Source: Cenococcum geophilum 1.58 (Eukaryota; Ascomycota; Dothideomycetes; Gloniales; Gloniaceae). Taken from it: 64,000 nt of DNA. Below are positions 32,207 through 43,700 of the stretch, one piece after another (the first letter of the stretch is position 1; the number at the start of each line of letters is the position of its first letter). The position numbers and the translations under genes are program-made. The DNA lies in assembly GCA_001692895.1 (NCBI GenBank), contig KV748210.1:558001-622000 (forward strand). Direction: 5' to 3'. Under the pieces are notes generated by a model. The model did not search any database, was not told the origin of the DNA, and saw only the letters and a program-made list of their open reading frames with translations.

Positions 32207-32229
32207 AACTTTAACCGCCAGTTAAAGTT
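32207..32229. repeat. CGGTTAAAGTT palindrome, copy 3
   Basis: AACTTTAACCG and CAGTTAAAGTT arms, followed by GTCTAATTAGTTAGATTT and TTGCCAAGACTT. The last two also follow the Gypsy-1 copy (TGCCAAGACTT at about 3391), so the shared unit is longer than the palindrome. Confidence 0.8.
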
Positions 32230-32277
32230 GTCTAATTAGTTAGATTTGGCTTGCCAAGACTTCCCTATATTTTACTA

Positions 32278-32324
32278 AGCTAATAGCGATTTTATATACC
32301 CGGTATAGAAAATCCTAATTAGTC
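32278..32324. repeat. Conserved hairpin, copy 2 (decayed)
   Basis: AGCTAATAGCGATTTTATATACCC matched by a right arm GGTATAGAAAATCCTAATTAGT. It has the same layout as 17323-17369 and 58564-58610, with several transitions breaking the inner stem. Confidence 0.7.
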
Positions 32325-32671
32325 TATTTAATAGGTAGAGCTAGTAGCTTAATACTATTACCCGAATTTGGTAGATATATTCCAAAAGTTCGCTTACGTA
32401 GGCAGGTCGCTAGTACCTTACGGGTAGGTCGTAGGTTATTTACATACAGCTAGATTTAGGATAGTAAGGCTATATACCCGTTAAATCCGCCGCTAACCCT
32501 ACTTTAGCCTTACACTATACCGGCGTAGCGCCGTATATACTTCGCGGGTAGGTTATAGGTTACTTATATACGGCTAGATTTAGAACGGTAAGGCCATATG
32601 CCTATTAAACCCGCCGTTAAACCTTGCTTTAGCCTTACGCGTTATCTATATAATATATACATAAAATAGTA

Positions 32672-34110
32672 TATAAGTTATCTGTATAGGTTACTACTAG
32701 TAGGTCACTAGTAGGTTATAGACCCCAGTTAAAGGACCCCAGTTATAGACGGGTGTAGGACAATATAAGTTATTGGTATAGGTCACTACTAATAGGTTAC
32801 TAGCGGGTCGAAGACCCTAGTTAAAGGACCTTAGTTATAGACGGACCTGTTTGGTATAAGTCGTCGGTATAAGTCACTACCAGCAGGTTACTAGCGGGTC
32901 GTAGACCCCAGTTAAAGGACCCCGGTCTTAGACGGACCTATTACCTAATATATAAACAGTCTATAAAGGTAGTATAGAGTAACGGACTAGGTCTAGGCCT
33001 AGGAGAGTACTTTTTAATTGCTTTAGGGTCACTAGTAATACACTATAGCCTTATTTACAAGTCGCCTATAAGTCGCCAGGTTGCGGTAGAGTGTGGCTTA
33101 TATAGGATATTAATAAATTAAGCTTTACCCCGTATATATACCGCAACTCTTACTATAAGCGTTAGCTTATTCCTTAATCCCTTAGGATATCCTCTACCTT
33201 TTTTTAATATAGGCTGTGTCTTAGCAGTAGTAGCGCTTGTCTTTTACTTACGCTTTAGCGCTAGGCTTATATAGGGGCCTTAAGGGCTGCAGCTCACTAT
33301 AAGGTGTATAGCGGTGCGATTTAAGCGTTAGTAGGTATTGTAGTACCTAGGTATTTATAGAGGTCCTTAGTAAGACTAAACCTTATTATACTTTAGGAGT
33401 CCTTAAGTGTTGCCAGTAGGAACTTACCCCTAGGTAGTTGCGTATGGAGCGTGTAAAGGCGTCCCTTATAGATGGACTAGTAACTTAGGGGTATTCCATA
33501 AGCCGTTTTAGCTACAGTAGCTACTACTACTATTGCTATAGCACGAGACTCTACGCGAAGTTAGTGCTAGTGAAGTAACTTATAGGGTTGTTATGGGGGA
33601 CCGTTGCCTAGGCTAAGGGTCTAGCGCTATTAGGTTAGTTAAAGTCTTAATAAAAATAGTAGGATACTCTAGTCCACTGGCGCTAGGTTGTTAGTATAGT
33701 AGCACCAGGACCGCCTATAAGGTCTATAACCCGTAACTTTTATATAGCGTTAAGGGTTGATTTGGCACCTATTATTATATTAAGCACGTAGGCGGACTTT
33801 ACCCTAGGGCGTATCTATTGTAATATGTACCACAATGCATTCCCTTTCTCCCTATCTAGTATTAGGTCGCGATGCGCCTATATAAGGTATGCGTTTAAGG
33901 GTATACGGTATCTAAATCTTTAGGCTTATATATAGGTTATTAGTATAGGTTACTACTAGTGGGTTATTAGCGGGTTATAAACCCTAGTTAAAGGACCCCG
34001 GTTATAGACGGACCTATTTAGTATAAGTCGTTGGTGTAGGTTACTACTAGTAGGTTACTAGCGGGTTAAAGGACCCTAGTTAAAGGACCTTGGTTACGGA
34101 CGGGCCTACT
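32672..34110. repeat. 89-bp minisatellite in two blocks
   Basis: Three copies at 32672-32940 and two at 33925-34110 of a unit of about 89 bp. Landmarks are GTCACTACTAGTAGGTTACT, then GACCCCAGTTAAAGGACCCC and TATAGACGGACCTATT. Between the blocks is unrelated, possibly coding sequence. The copies differ mostly by transitions. Confidence 0.8.
32950..33920 (-). pseudogene. Protein-like remnant in the short-LTR element, family unknown
   Basis: On the minus strand a mostly open frame gives segments such as YVLNIIIGAKSTLNAI and KLRVIDLIGGPGATI (about 33830-33690), then Gln-rich sequence. Breaks are RIP-type stops. It may be the C-terminal part of the gag-like protein, interrupted by the second minisatellite block, or a separate cargo. 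Not recognised. Confidence 0.4.
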
Positions 34111-34199
34111 ACCTAATAGTTAGGCATTATTTATAGCGGTTTACCGCTAGTATTCTTTACAATTACTACCTATGTTCTTTTTGCGATGCGTAGGCGTAT

Positions 34200-35277
34200 C
34201 GCTAGTGTCTAGGGGGTCCTCTAAGCCATCTAGCTGTTAAGTAGTCTCCCCTAGAGCTTAGTTGGGAAAGCGTTACCTTTTTAGGGTTCTATTCTCTAAA
34301 CCTAACCCTGCGGAGCCTATACTATAACCGCGCTTTAGGTGTAAGGATCTGCTATTATTAGCTGCGCGGTCTTCCGCGAGCTTTATAGTGTTAAGCAATT
34401 ACTCTATATAGCGGATTTCTGCGAAGAGGTCCTTAGCGGTTTTTACCCGTATAGCGAAGTTCTAGCGGAAGAGCTCTGCTTATAGGTAGGTCGGGAGATA
34501 TAAGAACTAAAAGTCTACCTGCTAATTAGGGTCGACAAAAGGGGTGTATAAGAAGAGGTCCTCTAAGCTACGCATACGGGCTAAGAAGGTATTAAACTTT
34601 TGGTTTTCCTTTATTACAGTTATATAGTATATAGTAGTATTTGTAAAGCGTCTTATTATAGGGTTCTTGATCTGGTCTTAGACTATAGTCTTAAGTTCGT
34701 CCTATAGTAGAGGACCCTTATCTTTAGCGCCTAGGCGGCGATGTACTAGTTAGGCGACTATCTTTTCTTTTATAAGACCTTTAATGGCCTAGCGCGTACG
34801 TTACTTGCAGTTATAGTTAGCGTTATTAATCTCGAATTAATTCTTAATTGCGGCAATCCATTAGTTAAACTTCTGTTAAGTAGTGCCACTAATATTAGGC
34901 GGTGACTTCTTAACTAGGGCGTTAAGATTTGTTCGTTATATACGTTCGCTGCGCGACTTATACTCTTTACTAGAGGGGCAATAGGAGGTTAAATTAATAA
35001 TGCTTCGTAAGTTAGCTATTTTCTTAGCCAGCTTATCTAGCTCCTTTAGGTTAGCAGTATTTAGTAGGACGTTGGTAACCTTACTAAGCTCCTATTAAGC
35101 CTAGGTATATAAGTTAAACTAGTCTTTAGTGTTTGTAAATATCTAATCGTCTTGAGATTCGGAAGGTCGCGTAGATTCTGCTAATGTGCTTCTAGCACTA
35201 GATCCTAAGGCGTTCTGCAGTCGTGTCGCCAGCATGTCGCCGTTAAGTGCAGGCGTCGATCTTGTCTTCGGAGGCAT
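34200..35277 (-). pseudogene. Gag-like ORF of the short-LTR element
   Basis: The start is ATG 35275-35277 (minus strand), 58 bp from the right LTR. The N-terminal 45 residues are readable without stops (MPPKTRSTPALNGDMLATRL then a Ser/Thr-rich part). Then follow RIP-type stops, a helical middle (KELDKLAKKIANLRSIINL) and a region near 34400-34700 (ENQKFNTFLARMRSLEDLFLYTP). Position and composition suggest a capsid/gag protein; no zinc knuckle was found. Confidence 0.55.
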
Positions 35278-35335
35278 TGTGGATCGTAGAAAATTAAACC
35301 AGCTATCCTTTTAAAGGGATTAGTAAGGATTTAAA

Positions 35336-35534
35336 TGTGAGGTAAGGATGTGGATAGGGAGTCTAATAATAGAACAATAGGGTATATTATACAGTAGACG
35401 AATTCTTAAGGGAGAAGGAGGAGTTTAAGATGCAAGGTAAGGGGTTTCTATAAGTATGTGTAGCGTACGTACCTTATAGGAGGGTCGCCTATACCTCGCA
35501 GCTATATAGCTATCTACTTAGGTTTTACCTAACA
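35336..35534 (-). repeat. Short-LTR element, right LTR
   Basis: Partner of 31844-32042, TGTGAGG...CCTAACA. The GCACGTGC palindrome is mutated here to GTATGTGT/GTACGTAC by transitions. Confidence 0.88.
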
Positions 35535-35646
35535 AACGTTTAGATTAATATAGTAAAGGTTTAAACTTAAAGATAAAAATAAGTTAAAAGTTAACCTAAA
35601 GTACCTAGTATATTATACGCTATTATAAATCGTATATATAGATAAT

Positions 35647-35863
35647 TATAAGGGGATCTTATAGATAGGAGGCTATAAGGACACGATTGTGGAATAGGAT
35701 AAATTAGTAAGAGAGACGAATCCTTAAGGAGGTAAGGCCTCTAGGATTGTGGAGACTATATACTACGGGCACGTACCTCTAGTACATAACTGGCGACTAT
35801 CTAAGGGGCGTCTAAGGGTTGTCCTAAGGGCAACCTAAGGTGACCGCAATAATATCCCTTACA
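35647..35863 (+). repeat. 217-bp solo LTR, copy B
   Basis: TATAAGGGG...CCCTTACA with a perfect 5-bp TSD ATAAT (35642-35646 and 35864-35868), inserted in Gypsy-3. It is the reverse complement of 27421-27637. A solo LTR with a TSD is the product of LTR-LTR recombination; the parent element is not in the window. Confidence 0.88.
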
Positions 35864-35868
35864 ATAAT

Positions 35869-38800
35869 ATATATAAAATGCATAAAAATCCAAAAGAAAA
35901 GAATTAGAAGTACCCTATAAGAATATATTAGGCGCTAAATAAGCGATAGTATAGGAATGCTAAGCATATATATAGATAGCATCTAATAGAAGTTTAGGAG
36001 TTAGAAAACTTAACACTTTAACTAGAAAGATTTTTTATAGAAGAATACTTAGACAAATAATAGTAGTAGGAATGCTTAAAGAATACGTGTCTATACTATA
36101 TAGAGGATAAAAAGCGAACTAGGTATTAGCTAAAGAGCAAGCTAAGTATATAAGAATTAAGCAGCTAATAGTTAGGAAAAGTAAAGGCCTATAAAACTAG
36201 AGGGAGCTAATAGTAAAGCCTTAGACCCTTAAAGGAATTTAAGGACAATACCTAAATTTATAAGTTAATTAGTAAGATTAATAGTTTAAAGTACTAATAG
36301 ATAGTAAAGTAATGAGAAACTATATCTTATTAGCTGTAGTTAAGAAAATAGAATTACCTTATAAATAAAAGGAATAACCTTACCTATTAGTTATAATTTT
36401 AGAAGATCTAATAACCTATAGAGGAGGGATTATTAACCTTAAAATAGGACCTATTTAGATAACCATTAAAGGAAGATAAATTAAGATATCTTTTAATATT
36501 CTACTATTAGGACGGGATAAGGTAGTATTAGAAATACTTTAGTTATAGGAATATAATCTAAAGATTAATTAGATTATAGGTTAGGTTAATATTAAGGATA
36601 CTTAATAATATAAGATACAATAGTAGATTAAGTTAGCATAGTACTAAGTTAGAGTAATATATAAAGAGACTAAGCAAGGCTTGAGTTATATACTAAAGAG
36701 ATACTATAAGTATAGCAAAAAGCTATAGAGCCTAAAAAGTAAAAAGCTGGTAAATTATATAGTATAGGATTATAAGATAGAGTTAGAACTAAGAATAAGT
36801 CTAAGGTTCTTTCTAACCTATAAGCTTACTTAAGTAAAGTTAAGAGCACTTAAAGAGTTTGTTTAAGAGAACTTATAAAAGGGATATATTAGACTATTAT
36901 AGTTATTAGTAGGATATCTAGTATTATTCGTACTAAAGAAGAACGGAAAACTTAGGCTATATATTAACTATAGATAGTTAAATAGTATTACTTAAAAGGA
37001 TAAGTATTTTTTATCCTTAATTAGCGAAATTTATAATTAGATAGGTAATGCGTAAATCTTTATAAAGATATATCTAAAATAGGCGTACTATTAGATTAGA
37101 ATTAAGGAAGGCAATAAATAAAAGGCAGTTTTATGTTAAAGGAAGGACTATATAAACCATTAGTTATATAATTCGGATTAATAAATATACCTACGATATT
37201 CCAGAAATGAATTAATAGTATATTAGGAGAATACCTTAATAAGTTTATTATGGTATACCTTAACGACATTATTATCTACTTAATAACTAAGGAAGAATAT
37301 AGGGAATATATTAAATAGGTCTTAAGGAGACTATAAAAAGAATAAATGCTAGTAGCAATTAAGAAATACGAGTTCTTTATAAGGAAGACCAATTTTATTA
37401 AATTAAGTTATATTAGTATAGACCTAAAAAAGATTAAAGCTATAGTAAGTTAGTAAGAATTAGAAAATATAACGTAGTTAAGGTTATTTTTAGGGTTTTA
37501 CAATTACTATAGGAGATTTATAGTATAGTGGTTAAAGACTATTAAACCATTTACTAGGCTTATAAAGAAAGAGGAACTATAGACATAGGAAGAAAAGTAA
37601 AAAAAGTTATTTAAAGAACTTAAGAAGTTATTTACCTAGGAGCTAATCCTTAAAATTTATTAACTAGGACTAGATACGGTTATAGAAACGGATATATTAG
37701 ACTTTATACTAGGAGTATATTTACTATAGAAATATATAGCACCCAGTAGTATACTATAGTCGAAAGATAATACTATTAAAGTTAAACTATAACATCTATA
37801 ACAAGGAGTTATTAGATATAGTTACAGTACTTAAAAAATAGAGAGTATTCTTATAAGGCGTAAAGAAACTATTTATAGTTAAGATAGATTATAAAAACCT
37901 AACGAGGTTCCTAATAATAAAAGAACTTAATTAAAGATAGGTTAGATAGGTAGAGATGCTTATAGAATACTATTTTAAGATTTAGTATACTAAAGGAACT
38001 AAAAATGTAAGAGCAGATGCGCTAAGTAAAAAGGCTAAATTATAGAATAATAAGAAACTATTAGGAGTAATACTACGTAGAGATAAGGATGAATTAATTA
38101 GATATAATCACCCTAAGCTAGTAGTAACTTAAGAAGATAATAAACTAGAAAGAGTCTACAAGACACTAGAGAGCTTTTAGGTATAGAGAATTCTAGAAGT
38201 ATAGTTAGAAGATCTATAGATAAATATATATAAGAACTAAAAAGCGAAGTATATCCTAAAGAGTATAGCAGAGTATTTTATAGAAGATTTCTATTAGGGA
38301 ATAACTTAAGGACATAATAGAGTAATAGGTTTAGTATTAAGACTTTTAAAAATATATATTATTAACGGAATCTAAGGTATAGCTAAAAAAAGTAATAAAA
38401 GAGTGTTTAGATTACTAAAGGAATAAACTAATAAGGTATAAGCTATACGGAGGGTTACAACCTATTAAAATACTAGAGAGACTATAGGAGGTTATATTAT
38501 AGGACTTTATTATTAAGTTACTAAAGTTAGGAGATCCTATTACCAAATAGGAGTATAATATAATCTTAGTAATAGTAGACAAGTTAACTAAATAGGGCTA
38601 CTTTATAGCATATATAGAAGAAATCTTAGCGGAAGATATCGCTAGAANCTATATTAAGGAAGTATTTATAAGATATAGAGTATTAAGTAAAATTATATTA
38701 GATAGAGATCTAAGATTTATAACAGTATTTTAAAAGGTATTCTTAGCGGAATAAGAAGTTAGAGTAGTAACTTTTATTATATATTATCCGCAGACAGATA

Positions 38801-39600
38801 GATAAATAGAAAGATTAAATTAGACACTAGAACAGTATCTAAGGCATTATATTAATTATGCATAAAATAATTAGGTATTATTATTACTAGTTATATAGTT
38901 TATATATAATATAATACTATAAGAAGAAATAGGTATATTACTATTTAAGGCAAATTATAGATATAAGCTAAGAATATTATTATTACTATAGTAAGTAAAG
39001 AAAATAAGTAGTATAGCTAAAGAAAGAATAAAGATACTAATAAATCTTTATATAGACCTTATAGACTTAGTAAAAAAGGTATAAGAAAGAATAAAAAGGT
39101 ACTATAATACTAAGAAATCTAAGGGACTAAATCTTAAGGAGGGGGATAAAGTATAGCTACTATATAAAAATTTTAATAGTTAACAACTAAGTAAAAAATT
39201 AGATTATATTAGATTAGGACCTTTTAAAATTATATAAAAGATTTTACTAGTTATATTTAAGTTAAACCTACTAGCTAAGATAAAGATCTACTCTATATAG
39301 TATATTATAATACTTAAACTAGTATACGGGAATATTAAACCACTAATTTATAAAGTAGACATATATAGAGGATAAGAAGAAGATAAATAGCAAGTTTTAA
39401 AGATCGTTAGTTATAAGGACATTAACAATAAAATATAGTATAAGGTTAAGTAGATAGGCTATAATAAAACTACCTAGAAATTACTATAGAATTTAAAAAA
39501 TGCTATAAAAAAGGTATAAAAGTATTAGAGAAAAACGGGTTAAGTAATATTAAGAAGAAGCTAAAGATAAAGGGATTAGTTAAGGGTAATAGACAAGCCG
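35869..39600 (+). pseudogene. Gypsy-3 pol (protease-RT-RNase H-integrase-chromodomain), RIP-inactivated
   Basis: Protease active site LIDS at 36294-36305, with the Gly of DSG now Lys. RT lies at about 36790-37400, with the YLDD box read Y-L-N-D (37256-37267). RNase H lies at about 37650-38000. The integrase zinc region is at about 38320-38430 and the core at about 38480-39000. A chromodomain remnant is at about 39395-39520 (YKV-WIGYN pattern). Stops are RIP-type. One base at 38648 is N. Confidence 0.82.
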
Positions 39601-40244
39601 GATTATCTAAGGGATCTACTACTAGTATATTAGTTATTTCCGCCTCTTTAGCCTTAAGTTTAAATAGACCTTACTCTACTAAATAAAGCTCTTTTAAGCG
39701 TACCTTTTTATAAACCTTTACTAGACGGCTTAGGCGAGTATAAGTATTTAGTTAAGCTTTTAGAACCTAAGATGCCTTATTAGAACAACGCTAAACCTTA
39801 GTAAGAGCCTTAGCCAGCTTACTCTTTAGTCTTTTAGCCGCTACTAATACGTATAACCTTAAAGTAGATTAAATAAGGAACTAGACAGTTATAAAAAATA
39901 ATACAACATATATACTTAGCATTAGAGATAGATTAAACGTTATAAAATAATTGTATATTTACTTATATATACTTAGTATAAGAAGAAGGTTAGTAACTAG
40001 ACGGAGCTGTAATCGTAATATATACTAACTTCTTCTCTATATAATAAGAACAGGATAGTATAACTTTACTAAGCAATAGGATAAATATTACTAGCTAGTT
40101 ATAATAGTTAGATATAAAGGATCTAATAGGAGGTATTAGAAATAATAAAGGTTATTAAATTAAAGACGGGAATGCTATACCTTTAATAGATGACTTAGAG
40201 ATAGAAAATATCTTTAAGGATAAAGATAAAGAGGAAGGGGATGG
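39600..40244. other. Gypsy-3 3' region with a possible antisense coiled-coil remnant
   Basis: Between pol and the 3' LTR. On the minus strand at about 39850-39590 a frame with RIP-type stops reads as a lysine/leucine-rich helix (AAKRLKSKLAKALTKV ... VKVYKKVRLKELYLVE) ending in VVDPLDNPAC. It could be the tail of an older transposase or other protein; not recognised. The purine run GAGGAAGGGGATGG at 40231-40244 is the expected polypurine tract. Confidence 0.45.
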
Positions 40245-40663
40245 TATTACGGACCTTATATTAGCAGTAGTATAACTACTAAGGATAGATATAAATAGGT
40301 TGGTTAAGATAGTATAGGAGGCACTAGAACTAATTAAGCTATAAGATAAGAGGTAGCTAAGTTATATAGCTAGTTACGTTATAAGTTTAGAATATAGAAA
40401 TGTAGGAATATAGGAATGTAATATACTAATATACTAATATACTAACGTACTAAACCCTTTACTATAGGGAGGAGTTATATATTTAAGGACATATAGTCTC
40501 TATAAATAGTTTCTCTTTTTTATAATAAAATTTAAAATATAATTAGAGTTAATCTATTAGGTAACCACTCTACTAATTATATTTATATTGTTAACTATTC
40601 TATACCTATATACCTAACCTATTAATAAGTCTACTATAGTTCCTACTATAAGGCTTCGTTATA
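40245..40663 (+). repeat. Gypsy-3 3' LTR (419 bp)
   Basis: TATTACGG...CTTCGTTATA, aligned end to end with 28499-28918. More RIP-mutated than the 5' copy: the GGAACGTA units read as GAATATA/GAAATGTA here. Confidence 0.87.
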
Positions 40664-43226
40664 TAGATCCTATTTATACTTAGTTTACTTTTAGCTAATA
40701 CCTAGTTTATTTCTTTTTCTTTATATGCTATAAAAATATATTCTCTAGGTATTCCTACCACTATTATTTATTTAGGCATTCTTCTACAAGGAATCTTTTT
40801 TATTAAAGTATTAAATTCTCTAATCCTTAGATACTAGCTATATATATACTTAGTATTTCTATATAATTGCTTATCTAGCGACTAATATATCCTTATTAAA
40901 CACTTCTAACTTTTTACCTTTAGTGCTTAGTATATACTATACTAGTTATCTATATATATAATATATAATAATATATAATACACTAAGTGCTTTAGGCTAA
41001 CTCTTAGCTTATCTTTATTTTTAAGTTTAAACCTCTATCTAGTAGATCTATATATTAGCGTTATATTTACTAGTACTAAGACTTACCTTTTACTTCTCTA
41101 GTCCTTTAATCTTTCTTTTAGATTTCCAGACCTTATAATTAGTACTCCTTTAATATAACTTATATATCTTTCTATAATTACTTAGTCTTAGATAACTCTT
41201 TTATTTAGCTATATATAGAAGTCTTCTTATTTATAATTATACTGCTACTTATACTACTTTTAGTATAGCTCTATAAGCGTATATAATCTATCTATAAGAA
41301 AGTATCTTATTATTACTATATCGATATAGCCTTCTATATACCTTTCTTTAAATCTAGTTAAAAACTCTAAGTTCTCTTCTTATTCTAGTTCTTTAAGCCA
41401 CTTTACTCTAGGCGTGCCTACTTTAGGCCTATTAGTAATCTTATATAAGGGTACCCTATCCCTTAGTAGCCTCTTTGTTCTTATTATACTTTAACTTAGC
41501 TCTTAAATTATATCTAGTTTTCTCCTAGTTTACATTTAGCCATTAAATCCTCTAAATCCTTAAACTTTATAATTTTAGTATTAATCATCCAACTCTAAGG
41601 TTAAATACTTTATTTACCTAATATAGGTGCCCTTATTCGCTCTTTAAATTTTTAGTTCCCTAGGAATTTTTATTCCGTGCTTATTTACTAATCTTTAAAC
41701 TAAGCTACTACTCTTACCTATTAATTCTCATCTATTATAGGTTCTTAAGCTCCTTTTATCTCTTCTTAAGAACCTTAAGTCTTTAGCCTTTTACCTTTAT
41801 TAAATGCCAAAGTAGCTTACTGTCCTACTTCTTTAATATCTTACAAAGTAATAGATATTATATTTAATAGAGTTTCGATCCCCATTACTAGTCCTTCCTT
41901 TATAGTAGATTTAACCTCTACCTCTATTATTGCATCCTTAAGGTCTATATACTCCTAGTAAGCCGCCTTTATTACCTTATTATTGCTAATAATAGTCTAA
42001 TTATCTCAATCCTTAGATTTTATTACTTTTTAGTAGAACTAGTACGCGAGAACTTTCTTTACTAACTATTAGCTAAATATACTGTTCTAGTCCTAATCTA
42101 GTTTATAAAGTTAATTTTACTCTTTATCTAACTCTCTTATACCTTAGAGTCCTCTTAACTTAGGCTCTAATAGCTAATAACTTATACTATACTTAGCGTC
42201 CTTATAAACTTAGTATACGTTATTATAGTAAAACGTAAAACTCTTAATTAAATTTTTAAATTATTCTTTATAGCATATTACTATCCCTTTATATATATAT
42301 ATTGTTTACTAGTCTAGTTCCCTATACCGCATAGTTACTCTAACTACCTCTATAGTCTCTAGCGAAATAACTCTATTTTCCGTAATTTATATAAGCTCCT
42401 CCTTTATACTACTTTTCTTACTATAAAGTCCGCCTAAATATCTTCTGCTATTAAGATCCCTAGTTTAGCTTCTACTCCTTAGAGCTTTAATTACTTAATC
42501 CTTATCCTCTAGGTTTCTATGGTTTTTTCTTCTTAATTCTTTAGTACCGCTTAGGTCTATTAGCTCTACACTATACTATAATCTAAATACTTATTACGTC
42601 TTCTTTATGTATATTAGTGCTTGCTATATTCTACTAAATATATTACCCTAATATTGCCAGTTATTTACTTTAATAGCTTATTCTATAAGCTTCCTTAAAT
42701 TACTTAGGTCGTTTATTAGTATTATAGTTACTTAAACTTTAGCCTTTAGTTCTTTCCTATACTAAGCCACTAACGCTCCCTAGTTTTACTTAGTTTATAC
42801 TACTAGTGTTTAAAACTACGTTATATAGTTTATTACTAATCCCTTTTATATAAGTTAATATAGTTTCCTTTTAGCCGTTACTATTAATTCTAGGTCTCTA
42901 TATATCTATATTAATTTACTAGCAAATCCCTTCTAGCTTAAGAATATATACTATACCTTTAGGTTAGTAGTTGCCAATCTATTAGACTATATCTCTATAA
43001 GATAAGGTTTAAACCACTCTAATACCTTACCTATTAAGAATAGTTCTATATATACTACTTAGTCCATTACTTCTACTAGTTTAGTTCCTTTATATTAAAA
43101 TTTTTAACTTTACCTATATAAGGAATTCCTTTAGCTTATACTTTTCTCCTATAAATCTTTTAATCAATAGTATCTTAATCTTCTCCCTCTTTATATCTTA
43201 TAGTAATTAAAGTAATTATCCCTTAT
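40664..43226 (-). pseudogene. Gypsy-4 gag fragment
   Basis: Minus-strand copy of the Gypsy-2/Gypsy-3 family. 40664-40930 matches 16640-16900, 40960-43080 matches 22930-24930, and 43090-43226 matches the start of the Gypsy-3 gag core in reverse. It is cut on the left by the Gypsy-3 LTR and on the right by LINE-B; the 16-bp LINE-B target duplication ends it. Confidence 0.83.
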
Positions 43227-43248
43227 TTTTTTATTATTTTTATATCCA

Positions 43249-43700
43249 TTGTATTGTACTACGTACAATACTACACATGCAGCCTCTGGGCTATGGCGCT
43301 ATAGTTCTATATACATGAATCCTTTCTAGGCAGCTTAATATATACTAGTAGCCATATCCTAGTAGTTTATAAACCTCTAGATTAAAGGTTTACCGCTCCC
43401 TAGTAAAATACTAGGTTATAACAACTATTAGGTAGTATTAAAACAGTAGAAAAACGGTAAAAGAAACGGTAAACGAATCCTAACGCCTGCCCCTGTACAT
43501 TTTATAGTTTATTTCTGTCCTTTTGCTCACTACTATCTATTTACTAGAAGTCTAGTAGGAGTTACCTCCTTCTAAAGCTTCTGCCTCCATTAGCCACTCT
43601 CTAGTAGCTATTTTTATCTTACTTAGAAATAGGAAAAGCGCCCTTCTTTCTTTCTCTATATAAAAGAGCTTCTCTAAGGAGAGAGAAGAGCTTAGTTGTC
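43249..43700 (-). other. LINE-B 3' UTR
   Basis: No ORF. A small palindrome ATTGTA-CTACG-TACAAT lies at about 43253-43269 close to the 3' tail and may be the stem-loop recognised by the LINE RT. The rest is ordinary. Confidence 0.45.

Larger units (their letters stand above)
32043..32670. other. Short-LTR element 3' noncoding region with shared modules
   Basis: No gene found. It holds the polypurine tract at about 32043-32065, the palindrome 32207-32229, the decayed hairpin 32278-32324 and two copies of a repeat of about 123 bp (32421-32543 and 32544 to about 32650). Confidence 0.6.
31844..35534 (-). mobile_element. Short-LTR retroelement with gag-like frame and no recognised polymerase
   Basis: Two 199-bp LTRs (31844-32042 and 35336-35534) and a perfect 5-bp TSD AACGT (31839-31843 and 35535-35539) define the ends. 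The Gypsy-3 gag frame continues on both sides. A purine run (minus strand AAAGGGGGGGGCAT) touches the left LTR, so the sense strand is minus. The 3.3-kb interior holds a gag-like frame near the right LTR, an unassigned protein-like stretch and long minisatellites. I saw no RT, RNase H or integrase motif, so it was probably mobilised in trans. Confidence 0.85.
28499..40663 (+). mobile_element. Gypsy-3: Ty3/Gypsy retrotransposon with three nested insertions
   Basis: LTRs of 420 bp (28499-28918) and 419 bp (40245-40663) flank a + strand gag-pol. Nested in it are a non-LTR insertion (29500-29981), a short-LTR element (31844-35534) and a solo LTR (35647-35863). Without these the element is about 7.8 kb. 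The 5-bp flanks (TATTT left, TAGAT right) do not match, so the two ends may come from recombination between elements or a later deletion. Confidence 0.88.
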
